A DNA stretch of 64,000 bases from DATFDN01 sp963830565 (GTDB lineage: Bacteria > Pseudomonadota > Alphaproteobacteria > Acetobacterales > Acetobacteraceae): positions 248,001-312,000 of the forward strand of contig CAWHMO010000005.1 in NCBI GenBank assembly GCA_963830565.1, written 5' to 3'. Below are positions 34,994 to 43,802 of the stretch, piece after piece. The number at the start of each line of letters is the position of its first letter. Position 1 is the first letter of the stretch. Under the pieces are notes generated by a model. That model had not been told where the DNA came from and did not search any database. It saw only the letters and a program-made list of their open reading frames with translations. The position numbers were made by a program, and so were the translations under genes.

Positions 34994-35995
34994 GATGAGT
35001 TGTAGCTGGGACGAACTGATAGGGCTATGCGGCCACATCGAAGATCTAGAGGCGCGCTGCGCCGTGCGTTCTTGGTCGTGGCGCGGCATCTTTGTTTAAC
35101 AGAAAGTTAGGCGCGGATAATATGCAATCTCTCTTCCGGAGGGACAAATCCGGAAGAGATCCGGATGCTTCAGGCGATCAATCATGACGTACGACAGAAT
35201 GATCGCCTACACGCGAAAGTCTATCTCGGCGCAAGTCAGGCAGTAGTCGCTTCGGCAAATCTGTCTGCGAACGGATTGGGCTTGGAGGCTGATGAGCAGG
35301 CCTATTGGATCGAGGCAGGTATCGTAACCGGAGATACAGCGCCGATCGCATCATGGTTAGAGAGACTCTGGAAGAGCACCGAAACGCGATCCATATCACC
35401 GAGCGACATAGAGAGTGCCTTGGTGAAGTGGCGCGACCGACGCCGTATGAAGCCTACTCTGCGGTCTTTTGCTTCTTTTGATCCCCTGGCAGGAGATTTT
35501 CCTTTGCTGTTCTCGTGGGGGCACGGCAGCTTGCAGATTAACTCATCTGCCGCCGAGCAACAACTTGGATTGGCTGGAGATGAAGCTTACAATACAATCG
35601 CAAATTCCGTAGATCTGTTTTCGAAGAGGACATGCCGCTGCTTCAGCCAGGCACCTGGGTCTTGTGGTGGCGAGTGACTGCTAGGGAAATGCCCCATCTC
35701 AAAGCACCTCTTGAATGGGGAAGATGCGGCAAGAGAGTGTCAAAAATTTTTTGATATGACAGCAGCGAGGATTGGCAAAACTCCGTATTGACGGAAATGG
35801 ATGCCAAGCCCGTTCCCTTCGACTGCACAGAACTCCGCTTCGTCCGATTGTTTCGGCAGATATTGTCGAAAGATACGTCCAGTACTGCGAGATTTACAGG
35901 CTGAAGGAGCCTATTTCAAACCTCGCATGGCGCTGATGTACCAGTTCTGGAAGGAACTCAAGGAGTGCTACAACAAAGAGGCTGCCTTCTCCTGA
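34994..35995 (+). pseudogene. Phospholipase D-like (HKD) protein, shattered by multiple frameshifts
   Basis: Fragments in different frames assemble to a protein of about 330 residues. They are SWDELIGLCGHIEDLEARCAV, GRGAASLFNRKLGADN, ICNLSSGGTNPEEIRMLQ, then the longest piece from about 35110 to 35640 with NDRLHAKVYLGASQ and VVASANLSANGLGLE. The last fits the PLD HxK...N active-site motif of nuclease-type members. It continues with EEDMPLLQPGTWVLWWR, WQNSVLTEMDAKPVPFDC, YCEIYRLKEPIS and MALMYQFWKELKECYNKEAAFS, ending at 35995. At least four frame changes plus an in-frame stop are needed. Its base composition is visibly less GC-rich than the neighbours. It was probably an accessory or defence nuclease. 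Confidence 0.7.
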
Positions 35996-36059
35996 AATTC
36001 CACAACCTGAACTGTGCCAGCCTTCCCTGGCATTGCCACTTTCACATCCTCTTCTTGCA

Positions 36060-36095
36060 AGGCGTGGGTGGCCGGACCAAGTCCGGCCATGACGG
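36060..36095 (-). repeat. Palindromic intergenic repeat, right of the PLD-like gene
   Basis: A perfect 8-base stem TGGCCGGA/TCCGGCCA with loop CCAAG (36069-36089) has the same flanking CCCACG-n-CTT sequence on the minus strand as the copy at 34902, but inverted. The pair brackets the PLD-like pseudogene. Confidence 0.7.
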
Positions 36096-36110
36096 TAATT
36101 GCTACCAGCC

Positions 36111-37286
36111 CTATCTCGCCAACAACTGCTCCGCCAGCGTCGCCCAGTACGAAGCACCGATCGGCAGGATTTCGTCATTGAAGTCGTAGCGCGGGTGGTG
36201 GAGCATCGGATCGGCCTTGCCTCGCCCGCCGCCCAGCATGATGTAGCTGCCCTGCTTGGCTTGCAGCATGAAGGCGAAATCCTCGCCGCCCATGGTCGGG
36301 TTGCGCATCGGCTCCACGCGCGGCTCGCCGGCCACCGCGCGGGCGGCGTCCAGCGTCAGGCGGGTCGCCTCGGGGTCGTTGACCGTGGCGGGGTAGGCGC
36401 GGTCGAACGCCACCTCGGCCCGCGCGCCGAAGCTTTCGGCGATGCCCGTCGCCAGTCGGCGCACGCCCGCCTCCAGCGTGTCGCCGACCGACGGCTTGAA
36501 CCAGCGCGCGGTGCCCTTCATGCGCACCGTCTCGGGGATGACGTTGTAGGTGTGCCCGCCATTGATATGGCCGATGGTGACGACGCCGGCTTCCGCCGGC
36601 TCGATCGTGCGCGCGACGATGGACTGGAACGCGGTCACGATCTGCGCTGCGACGACGATCGGGTCGATGCCGTGGTCGGGATGCGCGCCATGCGAGCCCT
36701 TGCCGGTGACGGTGATCTCGATATTCGCCACCGCCGCCATGATCGGGCCTTCGCGCCAGAGGAAGGTTCCGGCGGGAACCGAAGGCCAGTTGTGCATGCC
36801 GAACACGCGCTGCACCGGGCAGCGCTCGAACAGCCCTTCTTTGACCATGATCTCGCCGCCGCCCAGGTTCTCCTCGGCCGGCTGAAAGATCACGTACACC
36901 GTGCCATCGAAATTGCGCGTCTCTGCGAGGTATCTCGCCGCGCCCAGCAGCATCGTCGTGTGCCCGTCATGGCCGCAGGCGTGCATCACCCCTGGATTGC
37001 GCGACTCGTAATCGAGCCCCGTTGCCTCCTCGATCGGCAGCGCGTCCATGTCCGCGCGCAGCCCGATCGCGCGCTCGCTGTTGCCGCCCCGCCCGCGGAT
37101 CACGCCGATGACGCCGGTGCGGGCGATGCCGGTGATGACCTCGTCCACGCCGAATTCGCGCAGCTTCTCTTGCACGACGCCGCTGGTCCGAACCTCCTGC
37201 AGCGACAGCTCGGGATGGGCGTGCAGGTCGCGCCGCCAGGCGGTCATCTCTTCATGGAAGTCGGCGATGCGGTTGATGATCGGCAT
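36111..37286 (-). CDS. M20 family amidohydrolase (hippurate hydrolase/N-acyl amino acid amidohydrolase type)
   Basis: The 391-residue cytosolic metallohydrolase shows MHACGHDGHTTMLLGAA (metal Cys/His/Asp), the catalytic Glu region FQPAEENLGGGEIM, GMHNWPSVPAGTF and the C-terminal NPTMGGEDFAFMLQ. These are standard for M20D enzymes that hydrolyse N-acylated or aromatic amino acids; the exact substrate is unknown. The ATG at 37286 gives MPIINRIADFHEEMTAWRRDLHAHPELS, a typical N-terminus. It stands alone, with an AT-rich dyad upstream. Confidence 0.92.
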   Translation of the reverse strand: MPIINRIADFHEEMTAWRRDLHAHPELSLQEVRTSGVVQEKLREFGVDEVITGIARTGVIGVIRGRGGNSERAIGLRADMDALPIEEATGLDYESRNPGVMHACGHDGHTTMLLGAARYLAETRNFDGTVYVIFQPAEENLGGGEIMVKEGLFERCPVQRVFGMHNWPSVPAGTFLWREGPIMAAVANIEITVTGKGSHGAHPDHGIDPIVVAAQIVTAFQSIVARTIEPAEAGVVTIGHINGGHTYNVIPETVRMKGTARWFKPSVGDTLEAGVRRLATGIAESFGARAEVAFDRAYPATVNDPEATRLTLDAARAVAGEPRVEPMRNPTMGGEDFAFMLQAKQGSYIMLGGGRGKADPMLHHPRYDFNDEILPIGASYWATLAEQLLAR

Positions 37287-37716
37287 GGTTCAGGCTCCGG
37301 CAGGACCTCATCGTGGGTCAGGTCCAGGAGGCGTGTAAAGCTTGGTTGCGGGCGGCCGTGTTCAGTTAAAATATTGGCTTAACTGAGATTATGCCTTGGA
37401 AGTTTGGAAGTTTTGCTGCTGGTGGGCGAGCGTTGCCGGGCCGGTAGGTGGACAGGCGGTTTGCCGGTGGGCATTGGGATTTGAGGCTGGTTCGGAGTGA
37501 TGCCACCCTTACAGGATGGCGGCGCCGCTTGATCGTTGTAAGAGGCGTGACCTTGCGTGTAGGGAGAAGTAGGCGCGGTAGTGCGTCCAGTGTTCGTTTG
37601 GCTGGTGGCGGGCGCTGGCGGCCTTACGGCGGGCATGGGGATGTTAAGCGTGGTTCGTGGGATACTTCCGTCCTTCGCAAGGACGACACGATGGCCCGAA
37701 GGCGGGCGGCTCGCGG
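37287..37716. other. Intergenic stretch without a recognisable gene
   Basis: About 430 bases between the M20 gene and the broken two-TM gene. Besides the dyad at 37362-37386, it holds a 6-base hairpin GTCCTT-CGC-AAGGAC at 37670-37684. Open frames here are low-complexity and show no family features. I see no RNA gene. Confidence 0.6.
37362..37386. promoter_or_regulatory. Operator-like dyad upstream of the M20 amidohydrolase
   Basis: TCAGTTAA and TTAACTGA form perfect 8-base arms around a 9-base spacer, in an AT-rich patch unusual for this DNA. It lies about 76-100 bases upstream of the M20 start. The symmetry suits a dimeric regulator, but no regulator gene is adjacent. Confidence 0.4.
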
Positions 37717-38229
37717 TCATTCAACTGATCCTGTCCCATAGGTGTTCTGGAAGTAGGCATTCGCGTCAGCTTCCGCCAGCGTAAACAGCTGTTTTCGGAC
37801 ACGCAGGCCACCGGAAAGATTCTTGTCTCGGCCTCGTGTTTCAGCTTCATCATGGCATGACGGCGCTTGGCGATCTCGTCCTCGGTCGACTTGCCACTGT
37901 AAATGTCTTCCCATTCCATTTGGCAGTCGATCAGCAGGGCGTCGAGGGTCACGGAAGTGCGCTCGTGCCGCGCGTTCGGACGGTGAGGGGAATTGCGCGC
38001 TCACGGCATCCGCGACCTGCGCCGCCGCGATAACGCCACCCCAAACCAGCGGGTGCTCCTTAACGACAGCCCATGCGCCAAGCGCACCCACGGAAACAAC
38101 AGCACGGATCACGGCGAACCATGTCAAGGTAGAATTGAGCGAATTCCGATAGCGACGAATGTATTCACAGTCTACCTTGAGTTGGACAAGCTCTTTCCAA
38201 TAGAGATCTTGCAAGCGATTCGGGGCCAT
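37717..38229 (-). pseudogene. Two-transmembrane-segment protein, SLATT-like, two frameshifts
   Basis: The product starts MAPNRLQDLYWKELVQLKVDCEYIRRYRN. It has two hydrophobic segments (about residues 33-54 and 58-75, WFAVIRAVVSVGALGAWAVV and PLVWGGVIAAAQVADAV). After a frame change near 37950 follows a soluble part, TLDALLIDCQMEWEDIYSGKSTEDEIAKRRH. A second change near 37820 returns to KQLFTLAEADANAYFQNTYG. A helical stalk, two TMs and a charged helical tail recall SLATT-type effector proteins of nucleotide-signalling defence systems, but this resemblance is only architectural. The start overlaps the end of the upstream NAD(P)-binding protein gene. Confidence 0.5.
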
Positions 38230-39262
38230 GAGCGCGACCGTAGCGATGCGACGCGTCGGGCAAAAGTCGCCCCGCTGCTTCCGCTGGTGCTGGCAGGCCC
38301 GTGCTCGGCCTCGCGATCGGAGCTGTGACAGCCGGTCGCGGCCACGATCGAGGTCGGAGGCAGGGTAGTGCCCATAGAGGCGCAGATAGAGGCGCGCATC
38401 GGATGTGTGCAGGCGGGGCGAAGGTGCGTGCAAGACCTTCCCCGAGCGGCACGGGCGCCACACCCAGAAGCTCGCGCATCGGGGTTATGTCGAACGCCTT
38501 GTCCTCCAGCAGGCGCCGCGCCTCGGCTTTCCGGATGATCGGCAGGCCAGGGACCAGACGCAGCAATGGGGCGAGCGCGACCAGCGCCCGGCCGGGGACG
38601 CCGACGATAAGCGGCGGGCGCAGCCCGGCGGCCTTGGCGACGGCGCGGACGAAGTCGGCATAGGGCAGGGGGGCGGGACCGGCGATGATCAGCGCGCAGG
38701 GCGCGCCCCAGCTCCGGTCGATCGCCGCCACGATCGCGCGGGTCACGTCGCGCTGGTAGATCGGCTGGACCAGCGCGCGCCCGCCGCCCGGCAGGGGCAC
38801 GATCGGCAGCCGTCGGAGCAGCGCGGCCAAGCGCCGCACGTTGTCCTCGCCCTCGGCGCCGTAAATCATCGTCGGGTGCAGCATCACGCCCGACCTCCCG
38901 GCGGCAAGGAACGCGGCTTCTCCCATGATTACCCCGGCGGCGTGCGCGTCGGGCCAGCGGGTGAACCGGCGCGTGCTGCCGAGCAGCACGAATTGCGCCG
39001 CCGCCGGCGCCGCGGCCAGGATCTTGCCGGCGTGGCGGGCGTGAGCGCAGGAGACCACCAGGCTCGCGTCGGCCAGCGCCGCGCGGAGGGCGGCGGCGTC
39101 ATCGAGCTCGGCGAGGCGTGGGGCCAGGCCGATGCCGGTCGCCGCCCATCGTCCGGGGTCGCGTGCCACGGGGACGACCGCGCGCCCCATTCCGAGCAAT
39201 GCCCGGCATAGCGCCGCGCCCGATCGCCCGGATGCGCCGATGACGTGAACTTGGTCCGGCAT
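38165..39262 (-). CDS. NAD(P)-binding Rossmann-fold protein (NmrA/atypical SDR-like)
   Basis: The 365-residue protein begins HVIGASGRSGAALCRALLGMG, a GxxGxxG dinucleotide loop, and shows LHPTMIYGAEGEDNVRRLA and VQPIYQRDVTRAIVAAI, typical of atypical short-chain dehydrogenases or sugar epimerase-like proteins. The family-like part ends around GEGLARTFAPP. The last 80 residues are unlike the family and run into the start of the two-TM gene, so an indel or lost stop near 38420 is possible. Substrate unknown. Confidence 0.8.
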   Translation of the reverse strand: MPDQVHVIGASGRSGAALCRALLGMGRAVVPVARDPGRWAATGIGLAPRLAELDDAAALRAALADASLVVSCAHARHAGKILAAAPAAAQFVLLGSTRRFTRWPDAHAAGVIMGEAAFLAAGRSGVMLHPTMIYGAEGEDNVRRLAALLRRLPIVPLPGGGRALVQPIYQRDVTRAIVAAIDRSWGAPCALIIAGPAPLPYADFVRAVAKAAGLRPPLIVGVPGRALVALAPLLRLVPGLPIIRKAEARRLLEDKAFDITPMRELLGVAPVPLGEGLARTFAPPAHIRCAPLSAPLWALPCLRPRSWPRPAVTAPIARPSTGLPAPAEAAGRLLPDASHRYGRAHGPESLARSLLERACPTQGRL

Positions 39263-39319
39263 CTGCTTGTTCTACCGTCAGACCGGTGCGTTGAAAGCTC
39301 CAGGATTGGGGGGATGGTG

Positions 39320-41128
39320 ATGGACCTTCGACGCTCTGCCGCCAAGTTGTTGAGCGATCTTCTGCGCGGCGCGCCGTTCGCCCGGTTCGCATCGTCCTAT
39401 CCCAGGATCGCCGATCTGGGAATCATCGGCGACCGCCATACGGCGGCGGTCGTCACGATCGCCGGCGAGGTCGTCTGGTACTGCCCCGGACGCTTTGATG
39501 CGCCGAGCCTGCTTGGCGGATTGCTGGACCCGGCGGTTGCCGGTTCGTGGCGGGTCGAGCTGCCGGGCGGCAAGCCATTGCAGCGTCGCTATCTCGACGA
39601 AAGCGGGGTGCTGGAGACGACATTGCACCACGCCAGCGGACGGCTGGGCATCACGGACTGGATGAACCTGCCGCGCCAGGGCGTGCCGCGCGGAATGCTT
39701 TGCCGCACCTTCACCGTCGCGCCCGCCGCGCTGCGCCTCGTTCTCACCCCTCGTCCCGATTATGGCCATCGCGTCCCGAAGCTCCGTCAGGCCACCCCCA
39801 ACCAGGTGGTGATCGACGAACGGTTCCACCTGCACGCCTCGCATCCGGCGAGCATCCACGGCGCGGGCATCGAGACCAGGGTGCCCAGGGGCGAGAGGTC
39901 GTGGGCGGTGCTGTCGGATGCCGCCGCCGCGACCGCCTTGGTCAGCGAGGCCGAGCTGGGGCGATGGCTCTCGGTCACGCTCGACGGCTGGCGCGAGCTG
40001 GCCGGGCGCTGCTCCTACGACGGACCCTACAAGCAGCAGGTCCAGGCCTCGCTGCGCGCCTTGCGCCTGCTCGTCTACGAGGAGACCGGCGGGATCGCCG
40101 CGGCGGTGACGACCTCGCTGCCGGAGGTGATCGGCGGCAAGCGGAACTACGACTACAGATACACCTGGCTGCGCGACAGCGGCTTGGTCGTGCGCGCCTT
40201 CACCCGGTTCGAGCCGGATGGCTTGGCGGCGCGCCGCCATCTGGGGTTCGTCGCCGGACTGCGCGGCACCGGCTACCGGAAGCTGTTGGACCCGGTTTCC
40301 GCGATCGGCGGCGAACGGGTGCCCATGCAGTCCAAGCTCGGGCTCGCCGGGTACCGAAGCAGCCGGCCGGGCTTCGTGGGCAACAAGGCGGCCAAGCAGC
40401 TCCAGCTCGGCTCGCTGGCCAATTTCCTTCTCGGCGCGCGGGAGACCTATGAGCGGGTCGCGCCAAGGGAGCATTGGGAGGCGGTCGCCGAGGTCGCGGA
40501 CTTCCTGGTCGAGAACTGGTCGCGGCGCGACCATGGCATCTGGGAGCAGAAGCGCCAGCGGCAGTTCACCGCCAGCAAGGCGTTCGCCGTCTGCGCGCTG
40601 GAGGGCATGGCGCGGTTCGCGGAAGACCCGGCGCGGGCCGACAAGTACCGCGCGGCGGCGGGGGAGATCCGCGCCTACGTCTCACGGTCGTGCCGCACCA
40701 GCACAGGAGGCTACGCCGCCCGTGCCGGCACCGATGCGGTGGACATCTCAGCGGCGCTGTTCCCGGTCTGGGGCTACACCGCCCCCGACGATCCGGCGAT
40801 GGAGCCAACGATCCGGGAGCTCGAGCGGAAATACAGCCCCGGCGGCGATCTCTACCACCGGCATCTGGACAGCGCGAAGGCCCAGCGGCGGGAAGGCGCC
40901 TTCCTCGCCGGAACCTTCTGGATCGCGCATTACTGGGCCGTGCGGGGAAACCTCGACCGCGCCCGCCGGATCATCGATGCGGGTCTCACGCACGCCAACG
41001 ATCTCGGCCTGTTCCCGGAGGAGATCGACGCCAGGTCGGGGAGGATGCTCGGCAACATCCCGCTCGGCCTCGTGCATGCGAGCTTCCTGTCCGCGGTCGC
41101 CGACTATCACGAGGCGGGTGGGAAATGA
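39320..41128 (+). CDS. Glycoside hydrolase family 15 protein (glucoamylase/trehalase-like)
   Basis: About 602 residues. The N-terminal beta-rich region opens YPRIADLGIIGDRHTAAVV. The (alpha/alpha)6 catalytic domain contains NYDYRYTWLRDSGLVVRAF, the first acidic region DHGIWEQKRQRQFTASKAFAV and the second LGLFPEEIDARSGRMLGNIPLGLVHASFL. Both glutamates expected of the inverting mechanism are there. GH15 members act on starch, dextran-like glucans or trehalose, and the substrate is not decided. The ATG at 39320 sits six bases after a G-run; 39314 is an alternative. Divergent from the Rossmann protein gene. Confidence 0.9.
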   Translation: MDLRRSAAKLLSDLLRGAPFARFASSYPRIADLGIIGDRHTAAVVTIAGEVVWYCPGRFDAPSLLGGLLDPAVAGSWRVELPGGKPLQRRYLDESGVLETTLHHASGRLGITDWMNLPRQGVPRGMLCRTFTVAPAALRLVLTPRPDYGHRVPKLRQATPNQVVIDERFHLHASHPASIHGAGIETRVPRGERSWAVLSDAAAATALVSEAELGRWLSVTLDGWRELAGRCSYDGPYKQQVQASLRALRLLVYEETGGIAAAVTTSLPEVIGGKRNYDYRYTWLRDSGLVVRAFTRFEPDGLAARRHLGFVAGLRGTGYRKLLDPVSAIGGERVPMQSKLGLAGYRSSRPGFVGNKAAKQLQLGSLANFLLGARETYERVAPREHWEAVAEVADFLVENWSRRDHGIWEQKRQRQFTASKAFAVCALEGMARFAEDPARADKYRAAAGEIRAYVSRSCRTSTGGYAARAGTDAVDISAALFPVWGYTAPDDPAMEPTIRELERKYSPGGDLYHRHLDSAKAQRREGAFLAGTFWIAHYWAVRGNLDRARRIIDAGLTHANDLGLFPEEIDARSGRMLGNIPLGLVHASFLSAVADYHEAGGK

Positions 41129-41165
41129 CTGCCACCAGTCTGCGATCGGGCCGGAGGGCTGCGGT

Positions 41166-42059
41166 TCAGCCCTCGAACCCGTGTGTCGGTAGCCCGCAGA
41201 CGCCGGGGCGGAAGCGGAACAGCCCGCCGGCATGGGGCTCGGTCACCTTATGGACGATGCTCAGCCCGGACGCGGCCGATGTCACATAGAGGACGTCCAG
41301 GTTCGGTCCGGCGAACGCGCACATGGTCGGCTGACTGACCGGCAGCTTGACCTCCCGATCGACCTGCCCATCCGGCTTGAAGCGGATCAACCGGCTGCCG
41401 CCGTGGATCGCCGACCAGTAGCAACCCTCCTCGTCCAGGGCGGCGCCGTCAGGCATCCCGAGATGGGCGGGGATCTGCGCGAAGCTGCGGCGGTTCGAGA
41501 TCCGGCCCCGCCCGAGGTCGAAGTCGAACTGGTAGATCGTCTGCTCCTTGCTGTGCGCGAAGAACATCGCGCCACCGTCCTTGGTCCAGCAGAGGCCGTT
41601 CGCGATCAGGGCGGTGTCCGGCTGAGCGATCAAACCGGTCGAAGCGGTGTAGGAGAAGAGCGGCCCAGGCTCGGGGTTGCCCGTCTCCTCCTTGGGGTCG
41701 AACATGGTCCCCGTCCAGAACCGGCCCTTGCCGTCGCATCCGCCTTCGTTGAAGCGGAACCGTAGCGGATTGTAGGGCGGGTCGGCGAGCCTGGTCAGCG
41801 CATCGTTGGCCAAGTCCAGCCGGAACAGGCCGGACCGCAGGGCCAGCAGCGCGGCGGGCTCGCGGGCGTACAGCGCGTAGCAGCCGATCTCGTCCGGCAA
41901 TGGCCAGGTTCGCGTGGCGCCGGCGGCCGGGTTCAGTCGGTAGAAGGCCGGTGCCTTCACGTCGATCCAGTAGAGCGCCTGCTCGGGAACCGACCAGATG
42001 GGCGATTCCCCGATCTGGGCGTGGGCGTCCAGAACGAGCTCGATGTCTTCCTTTGCCAT
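41166..42059 (-). CDS. SMP-30/gluconolactonase family protein
   Basis: The 297-residue six-bladed propeller lactonase starts at MAKEDIELVL. Metal-site features are the Glu in QIGESPIWS, NEGGCDGKGRFWTGTM, the Asn in ANGLCWT, and the Asp in GMPDGAALDEEG. These enzymes hydrolyse sugar lactones such as gluconolactone, L-arabinono- or galactono-lactone. The open frame continues upstream, but the start at 42059 fits the family. It is divergent from the peptide-transporter operon and may be unrelated to it. Confidence 0.9.
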   Translation of the reverse strand: MAKEDIELVLDAHAQIGESPIWSVPEQALYWIDVKAPAFYRLNPAAGATRTWPLPDEIGCYALYAREPAALLALRSGLFRLDLANDALTRLADPPYNPLRFRFNEGGCDGKGRFWTGTMFDPKEETGNPEPGPLFSYTASTGLIAQPDTALIANGLCWTKDGGAMFFAHSKEQTIYQFDFDLGRGRISNRRSFAQIPAHLGMPDGAALDEEGCYWSAIHGGSRLIRFKPDGQVDREVKLPVSQPTMCAFAGPNLDVLYVTSAASGLSIVHKVTEPHAGGLFRFRPGVCGLPTHGFEG

Positions 42060-42207
42060 GCGGGACTCCCCATCCAGAGCGGACATGCCCGAAACGTCGG
42101 GCGGGCAACGCGGCTGCGCCCGTTGGCGGAACCGGGGATCAATCCGGCTTGCGCCGCCCTGCCCGCCGACTAAGGTGCCGTTGCCCCACCGTCTCCGGAC
42201 CCGCGCC

Positions 42208-43797
42208 ATGCTGACCCGTCGTGCCCTGATCGCCTCCACCGCCGGCGCAGCCAGCCTGTCCTGGGGCGCGGCGCGCGCCCAGACGCCGCCGGGCATCGCG
42301 GTGATGGCCAAGCAGATCGACGACGTGATCAGCTTCGACCCTGCGGAATCCTACGAGTTCACCGACAACGAGGTGGAGGGCAACTGCTACCGCAAGCTGA
42401 TCGTCCCGGACATGGCCGATCCGACGCGGATCGCCCCCGACCTCGCCGAGAAATGGGAGGTCAGCCCCGACAACACGACCTTCACCTTCCATCTGACAAA
42501 GGCCGCGCGCTTCGAGTCCGGCAAACCCGTTACCGCCGCCGATGTGGAATTTTCGCTGCGCCGCATCGTCCAGCTCAATAAGACCCCGGCCTTCATCATC
42601 ACCCAGTTCGGCTACAGCAAGGACAATGTCGAGAAGCTGATCCGCGCCACCGACGAGAGCACGCTGGTGATGCAGCTCCCGACGCAGCAGGCGCCGAGCT
42701 TCGTCCTCTACTGCCTCTCGGCCAATCTGGGCTGCATCGTCGAGAAGGCGGCGGCGCTGGAGCACGCGGCGAACAACGATCTCGGCAATGCCTGGCTGAA
42801 GACGCACAGCGCGGGCGCAGGGCCGTTCAAGCTGACTTCGTGGCAGGCGTCCGACCACATCATCGTCGATGCCAACCCGAACTCCGGCATCCAGTCCGGG
42901 GTCAGGCGCATCGTGCTGCGCCACGTGAAGGACCCGTCCGAGCAGCTTCTGCTGTTGCAGAAGGGCGGCGTGGATATCGCCCGCGACCTGCAGTCCGACC
43001 AGCTCAAGTCCGTGGTCAACAACCCCGGCTTCCACGCCGAGGCCGCCGGCCAGGCATCCTCGCTCTACATCGCCATGAACCAGTCGATGCCCCAGCTGGC
43101 GAAGCCGGAGGTGCATCAGGCGATCAAGTGGGCGATCGACTACGCGGGGATCGCCAAGAACATCACGCCGGAGACCTGGTTCGTGCAGCAATCCTTCTTG
43201 CCGCGCGGCATCCCCGGCGCGCTGACCGATCAGCCCTTCGAGCAGAACATCGGCAGGGCGCGCACGTTGATGGCGCAGGCCGGGCTGCCGGAGGGGTTCT
43301 CGGCCACCATGGATTTCATCTCCGCGCCGCCCTTCGACCAGGTCGCGCAGGCGGTGCAGGCCGATCTCGGCAAGATCGGGATCAAGGTCCAGCTTCTGCC
43401 GGGCGAGCAGAAGCAGGTCATCACCAAGACCCGCGCCCGCCAGCACCAGCTCGCGATGCTGATCTGGGGGTCGGACTACTTCGACCCGAACTCGAACGCG
43501 CAGGCGTTCTGCGCCAATCCCGACGACGGCGACGACAGCACGCTCAAGATCCTCGCCTGGCGCAGCCATTTCGTGGACAAGCAGCTCACCGTGGAGGCCG
43601 GGCTGGCGGCCAAGGAGGCGGACTCCAAGGCCCGGCTCGCGCTCTATGGCGACATGCAGCAGCAGTTCTGGGACGTCGCGCCGTTCGCGATGATGCTGCA
43701 AAGGAACGTGGTGGCCGTGATGCGCAAGAACGTCACCGGGTTGCGGATTGGCGCGATGCCCGACTTCACCCGCTACGCGGGCATTCGCAAGACTTGA
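42208..43797 (+). CDS. Peptide/nickel-type ABC transporter binding protein (SBP family 5)
   Basis: The 529-residue periplasmic protein carries a Tat-like signal MLTRRALIASTAGAASL with cleavage after ARA. Family 5 motifs include LAEKWEVSPDNTTFTFHLTKAARFESGKPVTAADVEFSLRRI in separate blocks, LPRGIPGALTD and LIWGSDYFDPNSNAQAF. It binds oligopeptides or similar compounds for the DppBCDF-like system that follows. A strong palindromic element fills the gap to the permease gene. Confidence 0.92.
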   Translation: MLTRRALIASTAGAASLSWGAARAQTPPGIAVMAKQIDDVISFDPAESYEFTDNEVEGNCYRKLIVPDMADPTRIAPDLAEKWEVSPDNTTFTFHLTKAARFESGKPVTAADVEFSLRRIVQLNKTPAFIITQFGYSKDNVEKLIRATDESTLVMQLPTQQAPSFVLYCLSANLGCIVEKAAALEHAANNDLGNAWLKTHSAGAGPFKLTSWQASDHIIVDANPNSGIQSGVRRIVLRHVKDPSEQLLLLQKGGVDIARDLQSDQLKSVVNNPGFHAEAAGQASSLYIAMNQSMPQLAKPEVHQAIKWAIDYAGIAKNITPETWFVQQSFLPRGIPGALTDQPFEQNIGRARTLMAQAGLPEGFSATMDFISAPPFDQVAQAVQADLGKIGIKVQLLPGEQKQVITKTRARQHQLAMLIWGSDYFDPNSNAQAFCANPDDGDDSTLKILAWRSHFVDKQLTVEAGLAAKEADSKARLALYGDMQQQFWDVAPFAMMLQRNVVAVMRKNVTGLRIGAMPDFTRYAGIRKT

Positions 43798-43802
43798 ACG
43801 CC

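Noticed and set aside
34994..35995. PLD-like region as two or three separate intact genes
   Set aside because: The fragments order colinearly to one protein and none has a proper start and stop matching a domain boundary.
37379..37720. Minus-strand open frame in the intergenic stretch before the M20 gene
   Set aside because: Low-complexity Pro/Ser/Thr-rich translation without a start context or homologous motif.
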